A stretch of DNA of 64,000 nucleotides, taken from assembly GCF_015291725.1 (NCBI RefSeq), contig NZ_CP030038.1, positions 2,655,001 to 2,719,000 on the forward strand, written 5' to 3'. Positions 35,560 to 46,889 of the stretch are shown in pieces. The stretch comes from Bradyrhizobium sp. CCBAU 51765 (GTDB lineage: Bacteria > Pseudomonadota > Alphaproteobacteria > Rhizobiales > Xanthobacteraceae). The notes under the pieces were generated by a model. It saw only the letters and a program-made list of their open reading frames with translations. It made no database searches and was not told where the DNA came from. The position numbers were made by a program, and so were the translations under genes. Position 1 is the first letter of the stretch. Each line of letters opens with the position of its first letter.

Positions 35560-36477
35560 TCAGTAATCCCAGAACACCGGCACCCAGCGGAAGGCATCGC
35601 CGTCGACCGCGACGTGGCCGACGGACGGGAACGGCAGGTGCGTGGCCACCAGCATCTCGCCGGTCCTGGCAAGCTCCCGCAAAAGACCTATGCGAACGCG
35701 CGCCGCCTCCTGAGGGTCATGTTCGAAACCGTTGTGCCAGTCGGGCTGCTCGAACCCGACGGCAAACACGGCGTCGCCGGCAAACGTCAGTGCATCGCCG
35801 CCGGATGCGATCCGAACCACGCTGTGTCCGGGGGTGTGACCGCCGGTGCGACGTACGACGACGCCAGGTGCAACCTCGTGCTCCTCATCGAATGGCCTGA
35901 GCTGACTGCCATACGCTTTCACGAACTGCTTGGCGGTCGCCCGCAGCGCATCGGGGAAGCCCTGCGGCATGTTGGTGTGCGTGAAATCAGGCGCTTCCCA
36001 GAATTTGACCTCGGCGGCTGCGACGTGGATGCGCAGGTCCTTGCGCAGTCGCTCCTTCACTCCGTCGACGAGCAGGCCGCCGATGTGGTCCATGTGCATG
36101 TGGGTCAGCACCAGATCGGTCACGACGGAAAGATCGATGCCGGCAGCCTCCAGTCGCTTGATCAATTGCCCGGCCCGCGGCAAGTGCAGATCCGGATCGG
36201 AGCCTAGTCCAGCATCGATGAGAATGGTCTTGTCAGCGCTGCGGACCATCACCGCATTTAGCGCCCAATCGAAGGCATCCGGCGGCAGGAACATCTCTTG
36301 CAGCCAGCTCGCCCGGTCCGCCGCGGCGGCGTTGTGCCCAAGCATGATGGTTGGCAGCGGCAGCACGCCGTCGCTGACCACCAGCACGTCGATGTCGCCG
36401 ACCTTCAGCGCATAGCGCGACGGGACGAGCTCTTCGGGCTTCGATGTCGCGGGGTAGGAGGTGTTGTGCAGGTTCAT
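35560..36477 (-). CDS. MBL-fold metallo-hydrolase
   Basis: 305 residues, cytoplasmic (no signal peptide). Zinc-binding THMHMDHIGG (HxHxDH) near residue 127, later His in TGGHTPGHSVVR, Asp in FAGDAVF and His in ATHLPFPSVGH. It resembles the AttM/AiiB-like or YtnP group of lactonases and related hydrolases; the substrate cannot be read from sequence. 85 bases downstream of the flavoprotein gene, probably the same transcript. Confidence 0.88.
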   Translation of the reverse strand: MNLHNTSYPATSKPEELVPSRYALKVGDIDVLVVSDGVLPLPTIMLGHNAAAADRASWLQEMFLPPDAFDWALNAVMVRSADKTILIDAGLGSDPDLHLPRAGQLIKRLEAAGIDLSVVTDLVLTHMHMDHIGGLLVDGVKERLRKDLRIHVAAAEVKFWEAPDFTHTNMPQGFPDALRATAKQFVKAYGSQLRPFDEEHEVAPGVVVRRTGGHTPGHSVVRIASGGDALTFAGDAVFAVGFEQPDWHNGFEHDPQEAARVRIGLLRELARTGEMLVATHLPFPSVGHVAVDGDAFRWVPVFWDY

Positions 36478-36562
36478 GTTGATCTCCTGTTTCAGTGCTT
36501 CTGGCTGGTGTTGGTCGATCCGGTCGCGCAGCCAGGGAGCGCGGCCGTCATCGCATCGTGCG

Positions 36563-37768
36563 TTAGAGGCTGGTCACGCGTTCCGGATCGGCAGACGCGA
36601 GCGCAGCGGCGCGTTCGGCCTTCGGCGGGTAGATCCAGACCGTGTTGATCTCCTGCTTCGTCTTCTTGGCGACGTCACCGACCATCTCGACCTTGCGATC
36701 CCAGCCGCGGGTGAACAGTGCGCCGGCTTCGCCGAGATCGAGACAGGTGACGTAGGCCTTCTGGTGGTAGGGCCTGGTCGGAACGCCGAGCAGCTCGGCG
36801 GCGGCATTGTTGCCCGCAAAGGCGCCCATGCGCGTGGCGTGCTGGCAGGACATCAGTGCGTAATTGCCCTCGTCGTCGCAGGCGGCACGGGCCGCATCGC
36901 CGGTCGCGAAGACGCCCTCGACGCCTGGCACCCGCAAGCAGCGATCGACCAGCAGCCGGCCGAAATTGTCGCGCTCGGCGGGGATTTGCGCCGTCAGAGG
37001 GGCGGCACGAATACCCGCCGCCCAGATCACGGTTTCGGTTTCGATGTGTTCGCCGCTGGACAGGGTGACACCGGACTCGTCGAGCGAGGCGACGCCGGCA
37101 CCGAGGCGGGTCTCCACGCCGAGCTTGTGGAGGGCGCTCTCGATGACCGGCCGCGGACCTGAGCCCATGTCGGGTGCGATCGCGCTGTTGCGCTCGACGA
37201 TGATGACGCGAGTCCTGGCATTCGGGCCGAGGATCGCGCGGAGCCGCGCCGGCATTTCGGTGGCCGCCTCGATGCCGGTGAAGCCGCCGCCGGCGACGAC
37301 GACCGTGTCGCGCCCGTTCACGGCGGGTCGCTTGGCAAGGCCATGCAGATGCCTGTCGAGCGCGATCGCATCGTCGAGCGAGTCGACGCTGAACCCGTGT
37401 TCGGCAAGACCCGGGATGTTCGGGCGGAACAGCCGGCTGCCGGTGGCGACCACGAGGCGATCGTAGGAGAGCGTCTTCTTGGTGCCCTCCGCCGTGGCGA
37501 TCCTCACCATGCCGGATTGGGTTTCAACCGTCTCGACGCTGCCCTGAACATAGGTGACGTCGATCGCCTTGAGCACATCGAGGAGCGGTGCCGTCAAGGT
37601 CTCCGGATTCTTCTCGTAGAGCCGCGGGCGGACGACCAGCGTCGGTTCGGGTGCGACCAGCGCGATCTCGAGTTTGTCGGGCGAGACGCCCTGGATCTCG
37701 CGCAGGCGAGCGGCGGAAAGGGCGGCGTACATGCCGGCGAAGCCGGCGCCGATGATGACTAGTCGCAT
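36563..37768 (-). CDS. NADH dehydrogenase-like FAD-dependent oxidoreductase
   Basis: 401 residues with a type II NADH dehydrogenase/pyridine nucleotide-disulfide oxidoreductase fold. FAD-binding GAGFAGMYAALSAARL at the N-terminus, NAD-binding VVVAGGGFTGIEAATEM near residue 155, ATG-containing VVATGSRLF, and the second FAD motif GVFATGDAARA near residue 300. Catalytic CxxC of thioredoxin reductases is absent. It may reduce quinone or an electron carrier. AAGGAGA precedes ATG 37768; the frame upstream is open but unlikely coding. Confidence 0.9.
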   Translation of the reverse strand: MRLVIIGAGFAGMYAALSAARLREIQGVSPDKLEIALVAPEPTLVVRPRLYEKNPETLTAPLLDVLKAIDVTYVQGSVETVETQSGMVRIATAEGTKKTLSYDRLVVATGSRLFRPNIPGLAEHGFSVDSLDDAIALDRHLHGLAKRPAVNGRDTVVVAGGGFTGIEAATEMPARLRAILGPNARTRVIIVERNSAIAPDMGSGPRPVIESALHKLGVETRLGAGVASLDESGVTLSSGEHIETETVIWAAGIRAAPLTAQIPAERDNFGRLLVDRCLRVPGVEGVFATGDAARAACDDEGNYALMSCQHATRMGAFAGNNAAAELLGVPTRPYHQKAYVTCLDLGEAGALFTRGWDRKVEMVGDVAKKTKQEINTVWIYPPKAERAAALASADPERVTSL

Positions 37769-37889
37769 TGACGGTCTCCTTTGGTTGATCTTCCTGGGCA
37801 CAGGCGCGTTGCCGCTGCCGCTGCGGGTTTGCGGCAAGTCCTGTCGCGGTCAGCGACGACGCGAATGATTGAAGCGAGCTTGCTGACGG

Positions 37890-38159
37890 CTATTGGAGCG
37901 GGCAGCCGGTCGGCCCGTCCTGACGAAAGACGATCGACCGCGCGGACTTGCGGCTCCAGTCCTGGTAGGGAAGGCGGAAGCTGTCCCCGCTGATCACCGA
38001 AATCACCGGGTGGGCGCGTTGTGCGGATTGCGGCGGGATGTCGTCACCTGTTGCTGAAGTGAAGCGAACAGTCAGCGTAAGTCCGTACACGACCGCGGTG
38101 GCGAGACCCTTGCGTGATGAGGTGATGGCCAACCGGTGGACAAAGTCTTTCCCGATCAT
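37890..38159 (-). CDS. Small hypothetical protein
   Basis: 89 residues, starting MIGKDFVHRLAITSSRKGLA, no signal peptide or recognised domain; a central stretch VVYGLTLTVRFTS may be a beta-hairpin. GGAGG lies 6 bases before the second of two ATGs (38159). It lies between an AraC regulator and the flavoprotein on the same strand, so it is probably translated. Confidence 0.6.
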   Translation of the reverse strand: MIGKDFVHRLAITSSRKGLATAVVYGLTLTVRFTSATGDDIPPQSAQRAHPVISVISGDSFRLPYQDWSRKSARSIVFRQDGPTGCPLQ

Positions 38160-38256
38160 CATTTGCCTCCGTCATGGGATTGGACATGGTGACGGTCTAA
38201 CCGATCACGCGTGCCGCTGCCCCAGAGCGATTGCTGTCGCCATCGAGCGATTGCTG

Positions 38257-39207
38257 CTAACGCATGCGCCTGCGCCATTCGCTCGGCGTTTCGCCGGTGA
38301 GCTTCCTGAAGGCCGCGGCGAACGCCGTCTGCGAGGAATAGCCAAGTGCCGCAGCGATCGAGACGACCGGGTCGTCGCTCTCCCGCAGCATGTTCATGGC
38401 CTGCTCGAGCCGGTGTTGGCGCAGCCAGGCATGCGGCGAGAGCCCGGTGCTCTCCTTGAAGGCGCGGCAGAAGTGAAAGCGCGAGAGGCCGGCATCGGAC
38501 GCCAGCGCATCGAGGGAGACGTCCGCATCGCTGTCCGAGCGCAACCGTTCGATCGCGCGGAGCAGGACCTTCGGCGACAGCCCGCCCATGGTCGGTTGGA
38601 ACGTGGCCGGTGAACCCGTGTGCGCAGCCAGGACGCGCGTGGCAAGAAGATCCGTCACCTGGTGCCGGAACAGCGTGTCGAGGACCCCATTGCCTTCGAG
38701 CGCATCCGCTGCGCTCAAGAGCAGTCGGGACGTAATGGGGTCAGGGTGCGCGGTCCGCTCCAGCAGGTCGGTCGCTCCTGTGATCCCGGCTTCGCCGGCA
38801 ACGCGCTTCAGTGTCGCATTCGGAAGGTAGAGCTGAACGACATCAACGGGCTTCGGAATGTCCCATCGGGAGCTCGATCCTTCCGGGATGATGATCACGA
38901 CTCCGGGACGAAACGTGCCGATCGAAACCGATTTTCCCGACCGGCGCTCCATGCGCTGCATCACGCCGTTATAGGCCATGATCACGTGGTGGCTCATGGG
39001 TTCGACGACGTCATGCAATGGATCGTGGTTCCAGTGCGCGATCCCGGCGCCGGAGGAGTCCAGCGCCATGCGGGTCGGTTCGGTCCTGAGCACCCGCGCC
39101 ATCTCCGCCTCGGCGGCGCGTCGCTCGGCCATGGCGATGTCGACGGGTTGTGTGCTGGGCAGGGGTGGCTGGGGGGGATTGCGCATGAGTGCGGTGCTCC
39201 CGGTCAT
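38257..39207 (-). CDS. AraC-family transcriptional regulator
   Basis: 316 residues: N-terminal cupin-like region (about 40-190; GTFRPGVVIIIPEGSSSRWD) and C-terminal AraC domain (about 215-316) with DAGLSRFHFCRAFKESTG and LGYSSQTAFAAAFRKLTGETP. First gene of a leftward set with the small protein, the flavoprotein and the MBL hydrolase, which it may control. AAGGAGC precedes ATG 39207. Confidence 0.92.
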   Translation of the reverse strand: MTGSTALMRNPPQPPLPSTQPVDIAMAERRAAEAEMARVLRTEPTRMALDSSGAGIAHWNHDPLHDVVEPMSHHVIMAYNGVMQRMERRSGKSVSIGTFRPGVVIIIPEGSSSRWDIPKPVDVVQLYLPNATLKRVAGEAGITGATDLLERTAHPDPITSRLLLSAADALEGNGVLDTLFRHQVTDLLATRVLAAHTGSPATFQPTMGGLSPKVLLRAIERLRSDSDADVSLDALASDAGLSRFHFCRAFKESTGLSPHAWLRQHRLEQAMNMLRESDDPVVSIAAALGYSSQTAFAAAFRKLTGETPSEWRRRMR

Positions 39208-39506
39208 GGCGTGGCTCCTTCTGATCGCTTGCTGCCTCAGATCAGGTGTCCGTGCTTTTACGGGTCGGCGCGAGTTCTATGCGGCGCAGAGGGTCCGGGT
39301 CTTGCCTGGAACGGTTCTGTTTTGCCCGATCCTGCTCCGGGCAATCGTGCGGTTTCACGAACGCACGATGAGCGACGTTGAGTTGCCGCCCCGGCGCCGC
39401 GGGATTGGCGCCGCCTTTAACCGATCAGAAACCATGGAAAATGATCTGAAAATTCTAATGAAACTGCTCGGTCTTCTGCGCGTCGGTTTGTCGGAGGGCC
39501 CGTCTG

Positions 39507-39674
39507 ATGACAGAACGCCAGTTGAGAGAGCAGGAATTCCTGATCGCGCGTTACCGGCATTTGGAGCGCGAAGTCACCGACCCGCTTGCCGCGCATCTGC
39601 TTCACAGCATCATCGAGGAGCTTGAGGCCGAGCTGCGCAAGGAAAGACCGGATTGGCACGGGCACGGCCATTAA
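39507..39674 (+). CDS. Small acidic/charged hypothetical protein
   Basis: A 55-residue gene too short for usual cut-offs: MTERQLREQEFLIARYRHLE onward, ending DWHGHGH. It is a predicted single amphipathic helix with dense Glu/Arg (EVTDPLAAHLLHSIIEELEA). GGAGGG lies 8 bases upstream. The codon use resembles the neighbouring genes. The 299 bases before it hold nothing recognisable. It lies 62 bases before the GrlR-like gene. Confidence 0.6.
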   Translation: MTERQLREQEFLIARYRHLEREVTDPLAAHLLHSIIEELEAELRKERPDWHGHGH

Positions 39675-39736
39675 CGATTTCTTGGCATTAAATCGTGCCA
39701 ATGGTCCGCGTGGGAATATCAGGAGAGACTGCTCCC

Positions 39737-40144
39737 ATGCTGAAGGACGGCACCTACGCCGCGTGGTACAGGACGCCCCTCGACCAGGGTACCGGGATCG
39801 TCCATGTCGCAGACGGCCAGATTTGGGGCCGTGACAGCCTGATGACGTATCACGGCTCCTGCTCGGTCGATGGCGAGCGCTTCACCGCGACCGTATCGAC
39901 GAAGCGTCATACCGATGGGCGTTCGACGGTCTTTGGCGTTGAGGATGAGCTCACGCTGAACATCGAGGGACGCTGCCCCGGCAAGATCGCGAGCTACACC
40001 GCGACGACACAACAGGTGCCCGGAATGATCCTTCATGGCACGCTCATCCTGACGGAACAGCAGCCGCCTGCATGTGAACGAGCCGAGCAGGTGCCGGCGT
40101 TCAATCCCGACAAGCTGCGAAAATTGCCGAAGCGTTCGCGCTGA
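39737..40144 (+). CDS. GrlR-family small regulatory protein
   Basis: 135 residues, starting MLKDGTYAAWYRTPLDQGTG, with IVHVADGQIWGRDSLMTYHG and a barrel-like body (FTATVSTKRHTDG). This is the calycin-like fold of GrlR, which in enteric pathogens binds a type III secretion activator. No such activator is nearby; in rhizobial genomes members are stand-alone proteins of unknown role. AGGAGAG precedes ATG 39737. Confidence 0.82.
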   Translation: MLKDGTYAAWYRTPLDQGTGIVHVADGQIWGRDSLMTYHGSCSVDGERFTATVSTKRHTDGRSTVFGVEDELTLNIEGRCPGKIASYTATTQQVPGMILHGTLILTEQQPPACERAEQVPAFNPDKLRKLPKRSR

Positions 40145-40293
40145 TCGGAAAGCCACGGCGTCGGCTGGCCCGCATCCATATGTCGCGCCAAGGCCGCCAG
40201 TTTCTGCATCCGGCTTTCGCCAAAGCTTGCTTTTCAAACGGCCCGCGACTCGCCATTGTGCGTCCGCAACCACCGGGAAGCGGAGAAGCATCC

Positions 40294-41757
40294 ATGACGG
40301 ACAAGGTCTCGCGTCGCCAGCTTGCGAAGATCGCGGGGCTGTCCGCAGCCGGGATGACTGGCGCGCTCGACGCAGCCGAAGCCAAGCCGGCCCGGCCGAC
40401 GCGCGGTGGAAGCAGCTTTCCGTCGGGCTTCGTCTGGGGCACGGCGACCTCGTCCTACCAGGTGGAAGGCGCGGTCGACGAGGACGGGCGAGGGCCGTCG
40501 ATCTGGGACAAGTTCGTGGGCATTCCCGGCAAGATCGAGGACGGCACCACGGGCGACCGCGCAAATGAGCACTATCACCGCTACAAGGAGGACATCGCGC
40601 TCATCAAGGAGCTCGGCTGCAGGGCCTATCGCTTCTCGGTGGCCTGGCCGCGCCTGTTTCCGGACGGCGACGGCAAGCCCAACCCGAAGGGGCTCGACTT
40701 CTACAATCGTCTCGTCGACGAGCTCCTGAAGAACGGCATCGAGCCGTGGCTGACGCTCTATCATTGGGACCTGCCCCAATCGCTCCAGGACCGTTTCGGC
40801 GGCTGGCGTTCGACGGAAACCTGCAAGATCTTTGGCGATTACGCGGCCTATGTCGCCGAGCGACTGACCGACCGGGTCAGGAACGTGTTCACGCTGAACG
40901 AGAGCGGCCGCTTCGTCTATTTCGGTTACGGCATCGGCATCGACGCGCCGGGCCTGACGCTGCCGCAGGCCGATGTCAACCAGATCAGGCACAACAGCGC
41001 GCTGGCGCACGGGCTCGCGGTGCAGGCGGTGCGCGCCCATGGCCGCCGCGGCACCAGGGTGGGGCCGGCCGAGAACGTCGATGCCTGCGCCCCCGCGATC
41101 GACACGCCGGAGAACGTTCGCGCCGCCGAGATCGCGCTGCGCGAGATGAATGCCGGCTATCTCAACGTCATCATGACGGGGCGCTATACCGACGCCTTCC
41201 TGAAATTCGCCGGGCCCAACGCGCCGAAATTCACCGATGCGGAGCTCAAGATCATCTCCTCGCCGGTCGACTTCCTCGGCCTCAACATCTACGCGCCACA
41301 GAATTACGTCGTGGCCTCCGACCAGGGCGCGGGCTTCATGCCGCTGCCGATCCCGAAATCGTTTCCGCACATGAATTCGGACTGGCTGCGCGTCGGGCCC
41401 GAGACGATCTACTGGGTGCCGAAGCTGGCGGCAAGGATCTGGAAGACGGATGCGATCTATATCAGCGAGAACGGTGCATCCGGCGACGACGCGGTGACGC
41501 CCGACGGCAAGATCTACGACACCGATCGCATCATGTATCTACGCAATTATCTCGCCCAGCTCCAGCGCGCCACCAGCGAGGGTGTGCCGGTGCGCGGCTA
41601 TTTCCTCTGGAGCCTGATGGACAATTTCGAGTGGGTCTATGGCCTCAACAAGCGCTTCGGCCTCTACCACGTCAATTTCGACACCCAGGTTCGCACGCCC
41701 AAACTCAGCGCCAGCTTCTATCGCAACGTGATCGCCAAGAACGCGGCCGGCGCGTAG
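40294..41757 (+). CDS. Glycoside hydrolase family 1 beta-glucosidase, exported
   Basis: 487 residues with an N-terminal twin-arginine-like signal (SRRQLAKIAGLSAAG) then the GH1 barrel. It has FPSGFVWGTATSSYQVEGA, YHWDLPQSLQDRFGGW, the acid/base Glu in FTLNESGRF (normally TLNEP; Pro is Ser here) and the nucleophile Glu in YISENGAS. It ends RFGLYHVNFDTQ...R as in family members. It cleaves beta-glucosides such as cellobiose or plant glycosides; periplasmic location is suggested by the signal. Confidence 0.92.
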   Translation: MTDKVSRRQLAKIAGLSAAGMTGALDAAEAKPARPTRGGSSFPSGFVWGTATSSYQVEGAVDEDGRGPSIWDKFVGIPGKIEDGTTGDRANEHYHRYKEDIALIKELGCRAYRFSVAWPRLFPDGDGKPNPKGLDFYNRLVDELLKNGIEPWLTLYHWDLPQSLQDRFGGWRSTETCKIFGDYAAYVAERLTDRVRNVFTLNESGRFVYFGYGIGIDAPGLTLPQADVNQIRHNSALAHGLAVQAVRAHGRRGTRVGPAENVDACAPAIDTPENVRAAEIALREMNAGYLNVIMTGRYTDAFLKFAGPNAPKFTDAELKIISSPVDFLGLNIYAPQNYVVASDQGAGFMPLPIPKSFPHMNSDWLRVGPETIYWVPKLAARIWKTDAIYISENGASGDDAVTPDGKIYDTDRIMYLRNYLAQLQRATSEGVPVRGYFLWSLMDNFEWVYGLNKRFGLYHVNFDTQVRTPKLSASFYRNVIAKNAAGA

Positions 41758-41793
41758 CGGCTTTCTTCCATGGAGAGAGCTATCTGAGAGATC

Positions 41794-41875
41794 GTCATGC
41801 CCGGGCTTGTCCCGGGCATCCACGTTCTTCCTCCCGGGGCAAAGCGTGGATGGCCGGGACAAGCCCGGCCATGAC
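41794..41875. repeat. Dispersed palindromic repeat, copy B
   Basis: Same arms as copy A at 24164-24247 (GTCATGCCCGGGCTTGTCCC ... GGACAAGCCCGGCCATGAC) with a different loop. Lies between the GH1 and thiolase genes. Confidence 0.88.
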
Positions 41876-42005
41876 GTCGCTGGGGCTTTCGCGTAGCGGA
41901 AAATCCGGGCGAGCGGCGGGGAAAGCGTGTAGCGCCGCGCATTGACTCTCTTCTCCCGCTTATCCAAAACCGTTCTCAACATTCATAAACGAGAGGACGA
42001 CGCCA

Positions 42006-43238
42006 ATGGCTGACGCGCTGATCATCGATGCCTGCCGGACCCCACGAGGCATCGGCAAGGCCGGCAAGGGAGCGCTCTCCGGCATTCATCCGCAGCAACT
42101 TGGCGCAACCGTGCTGCGCGCGCTTGCCGATCGCACCGGCATCGATACGGCCGACGTCGACGACATCGTCTGGGGCTGTAGCGCGCAGGTCGCAACGCAA
42201 AGCGGCGATCTCGGCCGCATGTCCGCGCTCGATGCCGGCTACGACGTGCGCGCCAGCGCGGTGACGCTCGACCGCTTCTGCGGCTCCGGCATCACCAGCG
42301 TCAACATGGCCGCAAGCTCGATCATGGCCGGCGCCGAAGACCTCGTCATAGCCGGCGGCTGCGAGATGATGTCGATGGACGGACGCCGTGGCGGCGGTCC
42401 GATGATGATGGACGGCGGCAATCTCCGTCTGCGCGCGCGGCATCCGCAGTCGCATCAGGGCGTCTGCGCCGATGCGATCGCGACCATGGAAGGCATCACG
42501 CGAAGGGATGTCGACGCGCTCGGGCTGGAGAGCCAGAAGCGCGCCGCGCATGCGATCGCGAACGGCCACTTCAAGAAGAGCCTCGTGCCCGTCCACCGCG
42601 AGGACGGCAGCCTCGCGCTCGACCACGAGGAGTATCCGCGGCCGCAGACCACGATGGAAGGGCTCAGCAGCCTGAAGCCGGCATTCCCCGCGATCGCGGA
42701 CTACGCGCTCGACGACAAGGGCACGACCTATCGCGGCCTGATCCTGCAAAAATATCCCGATCTGAACATCGACTTCGTGCATCACGCCGGCAACTCCTCC
42801 GGCGTCGTCGACGGCGCCGCCGCGATCCTTCTGGCTTCGCCCGCCTACGCCAAGGCGCATGGCCTCAAGCCGCGCGCCCGCGTGGTCGCGATGGCCAACA
42901 TGGGGGACTCGCCGACCTTGATGCTGAATGCCCCGGTGCCGGCGACCTGCAAGGTGCTGGCGAAGGCGGGCCTCACCATCGACGACATCGACCTGTTCGA
43001 GATCAACGAGGCGTTCGCGGTGGTGGCGGAAAAATATATCCGCGACCTCAAGCTCGACCGCGCCAAGGTCAACGTCAATGGCGGTTCGATCGCGCTCGGC
43101 CATCCCATCGGCGCCACCGGCTCGATCCTGATCGGCACCGTGCTCGACGAGCTCGAGCGGCGCGACCTCAGGCGTGGACTCGTCACCATGTGCGCCGCAG
43201 GCGGCATGGCGCCCGCCATCATCATCGAGCGCGTCTAG
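42006..43238 (+). CDS. Acetyl-CoA C-acyltransferase (thiolase)
   Basis: 410 residues, cytoplasmic homotetrameric thiolase fold. Nucleophile Cys in DRFCGSGITS (near residue 92), His in NGGSIALGHPIGATG and the second Cys in MCAAGGMAPA. Also the INEAFA motif. It catalyses thiolytic cleavage of 3-ketoacyl-CoA (FadA-like) or acetoacetyl-CoA formation. No beta-oxidation partners are adjacent. A good terminator follows. Confidence 0.94.
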   Translation: MADALIIDACRTPRGIGKAGKGALSGIHPQQLGATVLRALADRTGIDTADVDDIVWGCSAQVATQSGDLGRMSALDAGYDVRASAVTLDRFCGSGITSVNMAASSIMAGAEDLVIAGGCEMMSMDGRRGGGPMMMDGGNLRLRARHPQSHQGVCADAIATMEGITRRDVDALGLESQKRAAHAIANGHFKKSLVPVHREDGSLALDHEEYPRPQTTMEGLSSLKPAFPAIADYALDDKGTTYRGLILQKYPDLNIDFVHHAGNSSGVVDGAAAILLASPAYAKAHGLKPRARVVAMANMGDSPTLMLNAPVPATCKVLAKAGLTIDDIDLFEINEAFAVVAEKYIRDLKLDRAKVNVNGGSIALGHPIGATGSILIGTVLDELERRDLRRGLVTMCAAGGMAPAIIIERV

Positions 43239-43253
43239 CCGACGCTTCTTCAC

Positions 43254-43278
43254 CGCTCCCCGTAAAAAATGGGGAGCG
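43254..43278 (+). terminator. Terminator after thiolase
   Basis: CGCTCCCC and GGGGAGCG arms around GTAAAAAAT, 15 bases after the stop. Confidence 0.7.
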
Positions 43279-43581
43279 GGAGAGCTGCGGTGCGATCCAG
43301 CCCTTATTTTCCAGGGCGAAACGCGCTTCTTCTCGCACAAAGAGGCCATGATCGCTTGTCGAAAGCCGCGAATCAGCTTTAGCAAGATGGCGTACGGGCC
43401 TTTGAAACAAGGCAAAAACCGCTGCCCGAGGCTTTTCCCGCTCCGGAAGTAGCTAAAAAGCAGGGTTTTTTGTCACAGGGGGACAGAAAAGCCCGTAAAT
43501 TCGCGACAAAACTGTGCAGAAGGCTATAGGCCTTCAACGGTTGGTCTAATATGCAACCGGCAACGAATCAGAGGAGACACG
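43279..43581 (+). promoter_or_regulatory. HU promoter/leader region
   Basis: 303 bases without a gene. It is less GC-rich than its surroundings near the end (TTTTTTGTCAC, ACAAAACTGTG, CTATAGG, CTAATATGC). The HU promoter is expected here; a TTGTCA-N19-GTAAAT pair is a weak candidate. Nothing else recognised. Confidence 0.35.
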
Positions 43582-43884
43582 ATGCCAACCCAAATGTCCA
43601 AATCGCAGCTGATCGAAAAGATTGCGACCGCCACCGAGCTTTCCAAGCGCGACGTCAAGAACGTCATGGAGACGCTGACCGACGTCGGCCACAAGGAGCT
43701 CAAGAAGAACGGCCTGTTCCTGGTGCCGGGCTTCGCCAAGTTCGTGGTCATCAAGAAGCCCGCGACCAAGGCGCGCAAGGGCACCAACCCGTTCACGGGT
43801 GAAGAGATGATGTTCAAGGCCAAGCCGGCCCGGAAGATCGTCCGCGCCCGCCCGGTCAAGGCCGCCAAGGACGCCGTGTCCTAA
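43582..43884 (+). CDS. HU-family DNA-binding protein
   Basis: 100 residues, a nucleoid-associated histone-like protein. KSQLIEKIATATELSKRDVK, VPGFAKFVV, and the arm segment around PATKARKGTNPFTGEEM with the conserved NPxTG. It has a basic C-terminal tail (KPARKIVRARPVKAAK) of about ten residues beyond a classic HU. RBS AGAGGAG precedes ATG 43582; ATG 43594 is also possible. Strong terminator downstream. It bends DNA non-specifically. Confidence 0.95.
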   Translation: MPTQMSKSQLIEKIATATELSKRDVKNVMETLTDVGHKELKKNGLFLVPGFAKFVVIKKPATKARKGTNPFTGEEMMFKAKPARKIVRARPVKAAKDAVS

Positions 43885-43893
43885 GAACGCAAA

Positions 43894-43922
43894 GACCCCC
43901 TTGAAGGAGGGGGCCTTTTGTT
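43894..43922 (+). terminator. Rho-independent terminator of HU
   Basis: CCCCCTT-GAAG-GAGGGGG hairpin followed by CCTTTTGTTT. Confidence 0.9.
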
Positions 43923-43954
43923 TGGGGCAGCCGCGAGGGCTTGAGACGGAGGGC

Positions 43955-44110
43955 TCAACCCTTGCGGCGCTTCACCCGGACCGGGACCGGCTGAAGCCGC
44001 GGCTCAGGCGCCGCAAGCGCATCGCGAACCCGGTCGATCGCGCGATCGAGAAACTGGCGCAGCCGCTGCGTCTTCCGCGATCCCTTCGCTTTCTCCAGCA
44101 GTTTCTTCAT
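43955..44110 (-). CDS. Small basic protein downstream of Lon
   Basis: A 51-residue gene not otherwise annotated: MKKLLEKAKGSRKTQRLRQF onward, ending PVRVKRRKG. It has many Lys/Arg residues and two helical segments. Its start is 5 bases after the lon stop, with GGAG inside the end of lon, so it is probably translated by coupling. It could be a nucleic acid- or ribosome-associated peptide, or a Lon modulator; no family recognised. Confidence 0.65.
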   Translation of the reverse strand: MKKLLEKAKGSRKTQRLRQFLDRAIDRVRDALAAPEPRLQPVPVRVKRRKG

Positions 44111-44115
44111 CGCAT

Positions 44116-46497
<2,382 letters not shown>

Positions 46498-46505
46498 GAT
46501 CGACC

Positions 46506-46889
46506 TCAGGATTTGGCGAGGCGCAGCGCGACGCAGCCGTCCATTACGAAGCGGCTGATGGCGTAGCGGCCAAGGGGCAATGCGATGCGGCGCTCAAAAC
46601 GCCCCTGTGGCAGCTCGAGCCGATGGATGCGGGCGTTGCGAAGCTCCGGCGGAAGGGTGCGCTGACCGGAGATGACGAGAACGCCGTCATGGATGACCGT
46701 CTCGACATTGTCCGGATTGACGCCGGGAAGCGCCACCAGGATCAGGAGCTCGCGCTCGGTTTCGAGCACGTCGATCGGCGGCTCCCAGCAGGCTTCCTGG
46801 CGGCCGAACTGCTGGCGCAGCCGATCGGCGCGGGTCAGCGAGTCCAGGGCTTCGGACAGCATCCAGTCGAGGGGGTTTTTGGGTTGCAT
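46506..46889 (-). CDS. Small heat-shock protein (Hsp20/alpha-crystallin)
   Basis: 127 residues with an alpha-crystallin domain (about 35-110): CWEPPIDVLETERELLILVA, then LPGVNPDNVETVIHDGVLVI and a GRF-ERRIALPLG segment. The C-terminal IxI motif is not obvious. It is an ATP-independent holdase. ATG 46889 is chosen; Shine-Dalgarno is weak and the frame is open upstream. In an operon with lon. Confidence 0.88.
   Translation of the reverse strand: MQPKNPLDWMLSEALDSLTRADRLRQQFGRQEACWEPPIDVLETERELLILVALPGVNPDNVETVIHDGVLVISGQRTLPPELRNARIHRLELPQGRFERRIALPLGRYAISRFVMDGCVALRLAKS

Noticed and set aside
33072..35672. 866-codon open frame antisense to the TonB receptor
   Set aside because: Shadow of the receptor gene; no domain and improbable composition.
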